Source: Nitratiruptor sp. (lineage in GTDB: Bacteria > Campylobacterota > Campylobacteria > Campylobacterales > Nitratiruptoraceae). Taken from it: DNA of 17,363 nucleotides. The notes below the pieces were generated by a model, which did not search any database, had not been told where the DNA came from, and saw only the letters and a program-made list of their open reading frames with translations. Numbering within the stretch: the stretch's first letter is position 1; each line of letters opens with the position of its first letter. The stretch is from assembly GCA_015494595.1 (NCBI GenBank), contig WGAX01000169.1:1-17363 (forward strand), given 5' to 3'. Positions 1-7,900 of this stretch are shown here, piece after piece. The position numbers and the translations under genes were made by a program.

Positions 1-294
1 CTCCGTGCCAGTAACACCCTTTTTGCCAGATAGAGGCCCTATGTATGAGGACATGGAAGAGCCTAGTCTACTCCAAATAATAAAGATAGCAATATCGCTT
101 GATTCTAAATCGTGGTCTATTTGAGCTTGGAAATCTCCTCTATTGGCAGTTTGATGATGCTCTTCATATAAATAGACGTCAAACGCTATCTCTTCTTCAA
201 ACTCTACCTTAAGGCCTTCAATAACTTCTTTTGCTACTTCTCTTTCTGCTTTTACGTCACTAGGTGAGGAGATAAATATTTTAATTGTTTCCAT
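1..294 (-). CDS. TIR-like (DUF4062-type) conflict protein, N-terminus only
   Basis: The gene begins at ATG 294 and runs off the left edge, so only 98 residues are visible. The start reads METIKIFISSPSDVKAERE. This is the signature of DUF4062/TIR-like domains, whose members carry an IFISSPSDV strand, then an IIWSRLG strand and a late TGTE motif; all three are seen here (the last at residues 95-98). In this family the domain usually sits at the N-terminus of large NTPase, TPR or WD40 proteins and acts as an effector or signalling module in immunity; the rest of this protein is not visible. The start overlaps the end of the upstream TPR gene by 14 bases, so the two are probably translationally coupled. 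Family call is confident; enzymatic activity is inference. Confidence 0.85.
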   Translation of the reverse strand, partial: METIKIFISSPSDVKAEREVAKEVIEGLKVEFEEEIAFDVYLYEEHHQTANRGDFQAQIDHDLESSDIAIFIIWSRLGSSMSSYIGPLSGKKGVTGTE

Positions 295-1906
295 TATTAT
301 ATTTTCTAAATAATACATCTTTTAGATATTCAACTAAAAACTCAAACAACTCAATTGAACAATCAGTTTTTGCAGCTTCGTTGTCTATATTTTTTACAAC
401 AGTTAAATATAATTTAACTTGACGCAAAGTAATTGTGATAAAATCTGGATTTATATTGTCTATATCTCCCTTAAAATATCCTTCTAATTGCTCTTTAATT
501 TTATCTTTTGAAATTTCGCATAATAAGATTTTATACTCTATAAAACTTATTAATTCCCACCAATTATTCTTATCCACAGAAGAATCTTTAATATTAAAAT
601 GGCCATATGTTGCAAAAAAGTCTTCTTTGAAAAACTCTTCATTTTCTAAATAAGCCATCATCTTAATTAAATACAGAATATTGAGCAAATCGTAAAAACG
701 CTCTCTTTCATTCATCTCTTCACGGTATCGAAAGGAAATTTGGTAAAACTGTAGAGCAGATAATAAGTTGTTTTTATCCTGTTCATTCAACTCTTTTTTA
801 TAGTTTCCGTTCTTATCAATTAAAGCTATGCGTTTATAGTTGGATCCCATTAAAGTTATGATTTCTGGTACTTTTTGTGAATATTGCATAGTATAATGAA
901 GTAATTTTAAAACTTTAAGAGCCTCTTGAAATTCTCCTATAGCATCAGTAGATAATAAAATGGCTTTTTGATGGAGAAGTTCTTTGTAGTATCTATATAC
1001 AAACATATCATCACATTTAAGAGCTTGCTCTATTGCTTCAAGAGCATTTTTGTACTCACTTTTTTGACGAAAATATAAAGCATTGACATAGTAATCATAG
1101 GCATCTTTTGGATCATCAATATATGAAATCTCTTTTGATTGAAAAAGCTCTTCACTATTTTCATAACCAAACAAAGTATCAATATTTGAAAAAATATCTT
1201 CCTCTTTATATGCATACAATTTATTAGCAATCTTGTTTATATCATCTTCGTTAATATCATTCCAGATTTCGATCTTGTAACCAAAATGATCACTAATAAT
1301 CTTCTTCTTAGGTGATGATATGCTTTTATATTCATAATCATTACCGTTTTTATCAACACCTTCTTTTTGCCATTCGTATACTGCTGATTTACCCATGTAA
1401 AGAATATCTTGCACTATTTGCTCTACATCAAAGTTTTTACAAAGTTTTTTTGATTCAAGAGCTTGAAATACTCTTGTTTTTACATTTGCAAAAAAACTTT
1501 CCCGAAACTTTTCTCCATAATCATACATAAAACTACTCTGCTCTTTTTCTGACAACGAAATATATTTTGCTTTTGCATTTTGATAAGTTTTTGTCAACTC
1601 TTCCGAAATTATTTCTTCTACAGGTATAAGAGAAAATAGAATATTTCTCAAAATTTTTCTCTTTTCTTTTTTGCGTTTGCTTTCATTTTTGATCTTTTCT
1701 AACTCCTGAAAAGAGCTATTTTTGCAATACTCATCTATTTTCTTCTGAAGCTCCTTCTCTTCATATTTCACAACTTCCTTTGGAAAAATATTAGCAAAGA
1801 GCAAAGGGTCAACATATTTATAAGGCTCTTTTAGAATCATAGCTTTCAATTTTCTTCTATCCAAATATGTATCGTTTCTTTCATACTCAAAAGTTGCATT
1901 AGGCAT
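281..1906 (-). CDS. TPR-containing protein, DUF4071-like C-terminal half
   Basis: A 541-residue soluble protein. I chose the ATG at 1906 because AAAGGA lies 6 bases upstream; a TTG at 1948 would add 14 residues, and ATG 1912 is another option. The first ~100 residues are highly charged (many K/E) and probably helical. Residues about 265-415 carry helical hairpins of TPR type (for example DYYVNALYFRQKSEYKNALE). A stretch starting PEIITLMGSNYKRIA and leading to ALQFYQISFRY resembles the TPR-type region of DUF4071 proteins, which often neighbour DUF4062/TIR-like proteins. It overlaps the downstream DUF4062-type gene by 14 bases, suggesting the two form a sensor/effector pair. No catalytic motif seen. 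This stretch looks more AT-rich than the JAB-E1 gene upstream, compatible with separate acquisition. The TPR call is fair; the function is unknown. Confidence 0.75.
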   Translation of the reverse strand: MPNATFEYERNDTYLDRRKLKAMILKEPYKYVDPLLFANIFPKEVVKYEEKELQKKIDEYCKNSSFQELEKIKNESKRKKEKRKILRNILFSLIPVEEIISEELTKTYQNAKAKYISLSEKEQSSFMYDYGEKFRESFFANVKTRVFQALESKKLCKNFDVEQIVQDILYMGKSAVYEWQKEGVDKNGNDYEYKSISSPKKKIISDHFGYKIEIWNDINEDDINKIANKLYAYKEEDIFSNIDTLFGYENSEELFQSKEISYIDDPKDAYDYYVNALYFRQKSEYKNALEAIEQALKCDDMFVYRYYKELLHQKAILLSTDAIGEFQEALKVLKLLHYTMQYSQKVPEIITLMGSNYKRIALIDKNGNYKKELNEQDKNNLLSALQFYQISFRYREEMNERERFYDLLNILYLIKMMAYLENEEFFKEDFFATYGHFNIKDSSVDKNNWWELISFIEYKILLCEISKDKIKEQLEGYFKGDIDNINPDFITITLRQVKLYLTVVKNIDNEAAKTDCSIELFEFLVEYLKDVLFRKYNNGNN

Positions 1907-1950
1907 TGCCATTCCTTTGCTAAAAGTAGCAACATTATATACAAACAAAA

Positions 1951-2301
1951 CTAAATCCTTAATACAATGTCACACATTTTTATTACTCTCTTTTGCAAAG
2001 TTGTTGCTTTGGACATCCCGTTTTGTAATCTTTTTACATTTTTTGCACGAACATACAGCCACCAGAACCTCCCAGAACCCCTTTTAGAAACATTTCTTTT
2101 AAACTCTTTGTTAGCGACAAACACCCAATACGGTATCCCCAATTCAAGTGCCGCAAATGCTAACTCTTGCTCTTTTTTGTCTAAAAGCGTTGTATAGACT
2201 ACAATATTTTGATATTGCTTTTTGAGTTTCAATAACTCTTGCAATAGATCATCATAGCTGCCTCTTAAAGACGCTATGCCTACTTTCACCTCCTTTTGCA
2301 T
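1951..2301 (-). CDS. Small protein, possible degenerate SLOG-like Rossmann domain
   Basis: A 116-residue basic protein starting at ATG 2301 with a good AGGAGA site. It begins VKVGIASLRGSYDDLL, has a middle strand NIVVYTT, then AFAALELGIPYWVFV, and ends with KMCDIVLRI. This order (glycine-containing first strand, strand, helix with 'A-ALELGIP', final 'D-I-V' strand) resembles SLOG/YspA-type nucleotide-binding Rossmann domains, but the Gly-rich loop normally found after the second strand is replaced by DKKEQE. If it is a SLOG member it is a divergent one. It begins 9 bases after the membrane protein gene and precedes the TPR gene by 44 bases, so it belongs to the same transcript. A basic, aromatic stretch (about residues 66-86) could bind nucleic acid. 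Gene reality is fairly sure; the family is a guess. Confidence 0.7.
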   Translation of the reverse strand: MQKEVKVGIASLRGSYDDLLQELLKLKKQYQNIVVYTTLLDKKEQELAFAALELGIPYWVFVANKEFKRNVSKRGSGRFWWLYVRAKNVKRLQNGMSKATTLQKRVIKMCDIVLRI

Positions 2302-2310
2302 CGTTTTCTC

Positions 2311-2826
2311 CTAGATAAATTTCATAAAAAATAGAATATAGATAAATAATACTACGCCACTCCATATCCAAAAAACAATTGGAGGTTTTGTGTAGCTTCT
2401 CTTTTGCCAACAATAACCAGCCAAGACCGCCATTACGTAGACTATCCATGGTATTTGCACCTGCGTTATAAGATCAATAAACCATAACACACTCAAAAAA
2501 GCAATGCCAAAAGCCAAACTAAACAGATCGCCAACAGAAAAATGAGAAAACAACTCCTCTATCTTTGGTGCAAACTGCAAAAGGGCATAAAAAAATCCTC
2601 CCCCTACATAGCTATATTTTAAAAATCTCCAAGGGTAATCCAAAAACTCTTCTACAATATCCAATACAAGCTTAAATGTCTCTACAACAAAAACATAAGC
2701 CCATAATAAACCTTGCACAACGAGACTCAACGCGTCCCTCGCAAGAGACGGACTCTCTTGTGTAGAAGAGTTGTATTGCTGACTTTGGCTATCATCATAG
2801 CGTCGTCTGATATTTTCAAATCCCAT
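2311..2826 (-). CDS. Multi-pass membrane protein of unknown family
   Basis: A 171-residue protein starting at ATG 2826, 9 bases after the JAB-E1 stop, with AAGGAAG just upstream. The first 30 residues are hydrophilic and rich in Ser/Gln. The rest is strongly hydrophobic, with likely membrane segments near residues 33-57, 98-118, 125-141 and 148-168, plus an amphipathic aromatic stretch near 63-88. No cysteine or histidine cluster and no known catalytic motif. Its place directly behind the E2 and JAB-E1 genes suggests a membrane-acting effector or anchor of that module, as small membrane proteins often are in conflict operons; that is inference from position only. I do not recognise the family. 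Confidence 0.8.
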   Translation of the reverse strand: MGFENIRRRYDDSQSQQYNSSTQESPSLARDALSLVVQGLLWAYVFVVETFKLVLDIVEEFLDYPWRFLKYSYVGGGFFYALLQFAPKIEELFSHFSVGDLFSLAFGIAFLSVLWFIDLITQVQIPWIVYVMAVLAGYCWQKRSYTKPPIVFWIWSGVVLFIYILFFMKFI

Positions 2827-2835
2827 GACACTTCC

Positions 2836-4236
2836 TTATACTACCTCTGGGGCAAAAAGCTCCCAAACCCGCTCTTCATCTCCTCTTGCCAGCCTATCAT
2901 TACAATCGATACACCTTAGAGACGGCGCTTGATACCCATAAGCCCTTGGAATCTCTTCCGTCATATTCATGAAATCTACCAATACATTCCAGTAGAGCTG
3001 CTCCTTGTATCCTGTAAAGAGATTCATAAACTCCAGCAAGAGCGTAGAGACACTGAGCATATTGAGAGCATAAACTGAAGGAGACTTGACATCTGCGCCT
3101 TGGATATATTTCCTGCGCTTTGCCTCTTTTTTAAGGTAACTATGAAATTCATAATTGATTTTTGTTCGATCATAAAAAAAATCATTGCAGTTAAAGCACT
3201 CCGTAAATCCCGGAATCACTACAACATTTCTGCTTGCAAGCCTTTGTATAGCACCATCTTTGACGATAATGCCGCTTGAGCAGTCAAGATAGGGAATGAG
3301 ATAGCATAGAGCGATGCGATTGAGCAAAAACCTTGCGCTATCGCTGTCCACCGCCCCTATAATCACATCGCTATCTTTGATATGATCGATCACCTCCTTA
3401 TCAAATAGCGCTTTTGTAAAAGTCATAATGGTAAGATCTTTTCTTATCCGCTTGATACGCTCTTGCAATACTTCTACTTTGTATCTGCCAATATCATCAT
3501 ATCCACCCCCTTGCCATCTATTGAGATTGCTCTCTTCTACTTTGTCATGATCAACTATGCATAGCTCTCGCACGCCCAAGCGCACCAGCGCTTCAGCCAG
3601 AATCGATCCCGTGCCCCCAGCACCTATGAGAGAGACTTTGAGATTAGAAAAAATCTCCTGCGCCTCCTCGCCAAATGCCAAAACTTGGCGATGATAGAGT
3701 TCTCTGATATTTTTAGCGCTTCTCCTTGCATTGGTTGGATAGATGTACTCTATTGGATAGGTTAGATGCACAATCTTTTCTACAGCAAAAAACTCCCCTC
3801 CCTCAAAGCCTCTAGCTGCGATGCTCTTTTGACCAAAAACCATTGTATACATCAGAGCATCTTTTTTATGTTTTTTGATCTCTTTTTCAAAATATTCAAA
3901 AAGATTGCGATCATTTTCATCATCAATATGAGAAAAAGCAACATTCCCATAATCAAAAGGGTGCGAATGGCAGCTAATCAGCACATCCGCCCCAGACTCC
4001 ACAAACTTCTCAAAAAGATGCGTTACAAGCTCTCTATCTATTTTTACTCTAGTCGGCGAGACCTCTATATCCTCTTGCCTAAAGCCTACTACCTTCTGAG
4101 CCAATACAACTATGCCATCTTTAGTTTTTACACATGTTCCAAAGATAAATGCATGCTTTTCATTTTTATCTTCCAAAAGATATTCTCTTAGTGCCGTATA
4201 GACTTTATGAGGAAATTTGATAACTGTCTTACTCAT
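2836..4236 (-). CDS. JAMM peptidase-E1 (ThiF-like) fusion protein
   Basis: A 466-residue two-domain protein. The JAB/JAMM domain (about 1-150) shows H90-S-H92-P and S102-x2-D105, the zinc site of ubiquitin-type isopeptidases, with two extra residues in the loop; E26 is a candidate catalytic Glu. The ThiF/E1 adenylation domain (about 190-460) has GAGGTG (205-210), D229, NLNR (237-240), K253 and D299, so it should bind ATP and adenylate a C-terminal carboxylate. Two CxxC pairs (347/350 and 442/445) would hold structural zinc. The crossover loop between them contains no cysteine. Such JAB-E1 fusions are known from prokaryotic ubiquitin-like systems, where the JAB half removes or matures a modifier and the E1 half activates it. 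I prefer ATG 4236 (GGGAG upstream, 8-base overlap with the E2 gene) over TTG 4251. Confidence 0.9.
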   Translation of the reverse strand: MSKTVIKFPHKVYTALREYLLEDKNEKHAFIFGTCVKTKDGIVVLAQKVVGFRQEDIEVSPTRVKIDRELVTHLFEKFVESGADVLISCHSHPFDYGNVAFSHIDDENDRNLFEYFEKEIKKHKKDALMYTMVFGQKSIAARGFEGGEFFAVEKIVHLTYPIEYIYPTNARRSAKNIRELYHRQVLAFGEEAQEIFSNLKVSLIGAGGTGSILAEALVRLGVRELCIVDHDKVEESNLNRWQGGGYDDIGRYKVEVLQERIKRIRKDLTIMTFTKALFDKEVIDHIKDSDVIIGAVDSDSARFLLNRIALCYLIPYLDCSSGIIVKDGAIQRLASRNVVVIPGFTECFNCNDFFYDRTKINYEFHSYLKKEAKRRKYIQGADVKSPSVYALNMLSVSTLLLEFMNLFTGYKEQLYWNVLVDFMNMTEEIPRAYGYQAPSLRCIDCNDRLARGDEERVWELFAPEVV

Positions 4237-4912
4237 GGCTAACTCCCTCAATACCCACTAGCTTATAGTAGATGGCATAGAGATAGCTTGTGAGATTGTC
4301 TCCATTTGTAATATCGTATCGATCATAGCTCCAACTATTATCTTGATAATGAAAGCAAATCCAATACCAATTATCTTTGAAAAACTCTACCACCTTATCA
4401 TCCACAAAATATGCTCTATCTAAAAGGTGGTTTTTAAAGACCTCTTGAAAAATCTCCAAATTGGGACTTCGTTTCTCAATAAAAAATCCAACTGGAGGAT
4501 AGTCTGGATAGCCATTGAGTACAATAATCAAAGGCTCTGTGGTATTCGGATACTTATGCTTTATGACTTTTCCGTCCTTTTTGAAATAACCAACACTTGG
4601 CAGTGGGAAATCTATCTCCATCCAATACTCTCCAGGAGTGCCAAAGTCATATTTGACTACTGGATCTATCCCTCTATCTTGAAAAAACTGCTGCATTAAT
4701 GGAAACTCCCTTACAAAATAGGCCTCAGCAATAGGAGCACCATCTATAAGATCTTCTTGATAGGGAATAACAGTCGTATTTTTTGGATCTACACGCTTTT
4801 TATTCATATCTTCTCTGCTAACAATCTCAACTACATTATTTTTACGATCCTCTACCAATACCTTTGCAACATTTGGCTTGACAATTTCGCTGAGTTTTAC
4901 TTGCTTGACCAT
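4229..4912 (-). CDS. E2/UBC-like conjugating-enzyme homologue
   Basis: A 227-residue protein starting at ATG 4912 behind a strong AAAGGAGG. Residues about 95-200 follow the E2 (ubiquitin-conjugating) plan: strand GEYWMEIDFPLP, a strand PLIIVLNG, then YPDYPP (135-140), FFIEKRSPN (143-151; compare HPN in E2s), then ICFHYQDNSW with C186 and W194. In eukaryotic E2s the catalytic cysteine is likewise followed 8 residues later by Trp (ICLD...W). C186 is the only cysteine in the protein. About 34 residues separate SPN and C186, far more than in classical E2s, so there is an insertion. The N-terminal ~60 residues form an extra segment of unknown role. It overlaps the JAB-E1 gene by 8 bases, which strongly suggests the two act together. 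Confidence 0.8.
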   Translation of the reverse strand: MVKQVKLSEIVKPNVAKVLVEDRKNNVVEIVSREDMNKKRVDPKNTTVIPYQEDLIDGAPIAEAYFVREFPLMQQFFQDRGIDPVVKYDFGTPGEYWMEIDFPLPSVGYFKKDGKVIKHKYPNTTEPLIIVLNGYPDYPPVGFFIEKRSPNLEIFQEVFKNHLLDRAYFVDDKVVEFFKDNWYWICFHYQDNSWSYDRYDITNGDNLTSYLYAIYYKLVGIEGVSHE

Positions 4913-4945
4913 AGCAACCTCCTTTGTACCATTTGATGTAAGGAG

Positions 4946-4951
4946 ATTGTA
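4946..4951 (-). promoter_or_regulatory. Possible -10 box for the E2/JAB-E1 transcript
   Basis: The 80-base gap between the TIR gene and the E2 gene reads GCTATACAATC on the minus strand. TACAAT would put a start near 4939, giving a leader of about 27 bases before the E2 ATG with its AAAGGAGG site. No clear -35 is seen. The same gap has two copies of CCACTCTT (minus strand). Suggestive only. Confidence 0.35.
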
Positions 4952-4992
4952 TAGCTTTGAAAATGGAAAGAGTGGAAAAGGGGAAGAGTGGT

Positions 4993-7900
4993 TTAGACTT
5001 TCATATTGTGCAGGTAGTTTTCAAACTTTTTTATCTGTTGAGCGATAAAGTGAGGATCGTCGAATTTTGTGATATCCCATACTCTAATTGTCTTATCAGC
5101 CCAACATTTGGATGCCACTCTCTTACCATCTGGAGAAAATGCAACACTCTCTACAGAACCTTTATGTCCTATAAGAGTTTGCAACAATTCACCACTATCT
5201 ACATCCCACATCTTAATTGTAGCATCAGAAGAACTAGAGATAATCTTTTTCCCATCCATTGAAAAAGCCACACTAAGAACACCATCTTTGTGCCCTTTCA
5301 ATACTCTAACCAATTTACCTGTTTTTGTATCCCAAACCTTTATACTTTTTTCAGAAGATGCGGAAGCTATTAGTTTACCATCAGGAGAAAAACTAATGCG
5401 ATATATTTCATCTTTATGCGCTTTTATCTTTTTAAAAACTTTTCTAGATTGTATATCCCAAATGATAATATTTCCATCATAAGAGCTAGAAGCAAGCCTC
5501 TTACCATCAGAAGAGCATACTACACAGGTAACTTCTCTTGTATGTCCTTGCAGTGTATCTATTAAATTGCCACTTTCAATATCCCATATTTTGATTGTTT
5601 TATCAAAAGATGCGGAAAATAGTTTCTTATCATCTATAGAGAATGCAAGACTACTCACTGCATTTTTATGTCCTCTTAAAGTTTTTAATAATTTTTTCGT
5701 TGCAATATCCCATATTTTAATTGAATAGCTATTGTTTGTTAAACGTAACATATTTCCATCACAACCTGCGGCTATTTTCTCACCATCATGTGAACTTGCT
5801 AAACTAAACACATCAAAACTATTATGAAAAGTATCAATTTCTAAACCCGTATCACTATTCCAAATTTTAATTGTAGAGCCTGAAGCTGAAGCTATTTTTT
5901 GGCCATCTGGAAAAAATAGAACATTCCCAAAAGGTGAATTTTCAATAATAGTCAACAATTTTTCATTTTTCTTTTTTAAAAGAACATAAAATTTTTTAGT
6001 TGGTTCGTAAGGATGTATTAAATAAACATTTATATTTTTATGAGCATTTTGCAGCATTACCGGCACATATGGAGCAAACGATAAGGTTTGCAACAATTTA
6101 CCACTACGAATATCCCAAATTTTTACCGTTCTATCCCATGAAGATGATACAATTTTATTGCCATTAAGAATAGAAATATCTAAAATCCTGCTTTTGTGTT
6201 GAAAAAATCGTTCCTCTCTTTTTTTTGCAATATCCCAAATTTTTATAGTATCAAAATTATCGAAAAGAATTTTCTTATTTGACAAAAACTTTATTATTGT
6301 GGGCCTTTTTAAATTTTTTGTTTGTATTTTTAAGGCTTTTTCACTTTGCAGATCATAAATAATTATATTTCCTGACATGAAAGCAACAGCAAGTTTTTGC
6401 TTATCTGGCGATTCTGCAATATTGGCAATTTGATTCATAAAAGAGAGCATCTTATTTTGTTCTTGTTTTTTCAGATGGGCGAGTATCTCCTTTTTGAATT
6501 TTGTCAACGCAATATCTCTTTTTCGTTTTGGAAACTTATCAATCTTTTCTATCTTTATAGGTGCATAATAAATACTCGCATAATACAACAAAGCTTTCAC
6601 ATCGTCTCTAATTCTCTGGGTATCGTATTTTGGATCCATTAGTTTTAATGCTTTATATCCATTTAAATTGACTAGGATTCGTTCAGCATCTTTTGCATCC
6701 AGTTCCGTTCTTTGCGCATATACCAATCCAAGATTGTATCTTGCAAGCTCAAACCGCTCTCTTGCTCTAAAATACTGAATATACCCAAATCCTGCAAATG
6801 TAAAAATTGCAGCAAAACTTCCTACGAGAAACCCTCTTCTTTTGAGCCGCTCTTTTTTATAAAAATTCAAACTTTGCTGAATATACTCTTTTTTATCGCT
6901 TATCTCTATAATATCTCTATGCGTAGTTTCTATCTCGTTAACGATTGACTTTGGTAGCAGATAGTCATTAATGTTTTTTGAGTCTTCTTGCAACTTTTGC
7001 AGAAAGACTTCATAATATCTATCAACCTCTTCTAAAAGATGCAAAGCCTCTTTATTTTCTTGCACCCAGCTATCTAGCCTAGACCAATGACGCAAGAGGC
7101 TTTCATGCACAATCTTGATACTTTTTTTATCTTTTATGAGCAATCTTTTTTGAACAAACCCATCTATCACATCTTGAATTTCATCAGGAACTGCTTCCAA
7201 AGAGGCTTGGATTAGGATATAGCTATCGGTAGCTTGTACATATCTAATCAAATGAAAAAGCAAAAAATCTTTGAGGGCTTTTCGCTGCTCTTTGGTGATA
7301 TCTTCTACAATACTTTCTGCCATATCGTTAATATGGCTTTTAATATCTCCTTTGCGGTAAATCTCTTTTGTAAATTTGCCTTTGTGTTCATCAAAGAGTT
7401 TTTCCAGAAGCGCTGAGAGCAGTGGCAGCATATCGGCAGAATAGTCGATGTCTTCTTTGACGGCTCGCACAAACTCATCCTCAATTATATAGCCTCTCAT
7501 CCGATATGATGGGATTTGAAGAGGGAGTCGTATAATATTATCTATCTCATTGTGCGCTATGCTTCTTAGCTCAAAAACCTCTTTGATTTTATCATCTATG
7601 TAGTATTGCAACTTATCAAAGAGATCGTTTCTAATTGTTACCATCCCAAAGATTGAGCTTTTTTTTATTAAACCCAAATAGATTCTCAGCACTTTTTTCA
7701 TAGCCTCATTACTCTCATCTGATACCAAAATCTCAGCTTGATCGATAGGTATGAGTAGAGGTTCTGGAGTGGTTTTTATAAGAGTAGCAAGCCTATCTAT
7801 ATCTTCACCATCAAGAAGATGAGCAATTGTATTTATCTCTTGCTTGGTATTAAGAGCTAGATACTCTGCAAAGGATCCAAGAGGATCATAAAGATCTGGC

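Noticed and set aside
3766..4191. 141-aa open frame on the plus strand opposite the JAB-E1 gene
   Set aside because: It lies fully antisense to a gene with clear JAMM motifs, has no ribosome site and no recognisable sequence; a chance frame.
4236..4251. TTG 4251 as the start of the JAB-E1 gene
   Set aside because: Its first codons contain the GAGGGAG that serves as ribosome site for ATG 4236, which is the better start.
5068..6360. Periodic repeats of about 126 bases that could suggest a repeat array or CRISPR
   Set aside because: The period is that of WD40 blades in a continuous reading frame; units are diverged and there are no identical short repeats with unique spacers.
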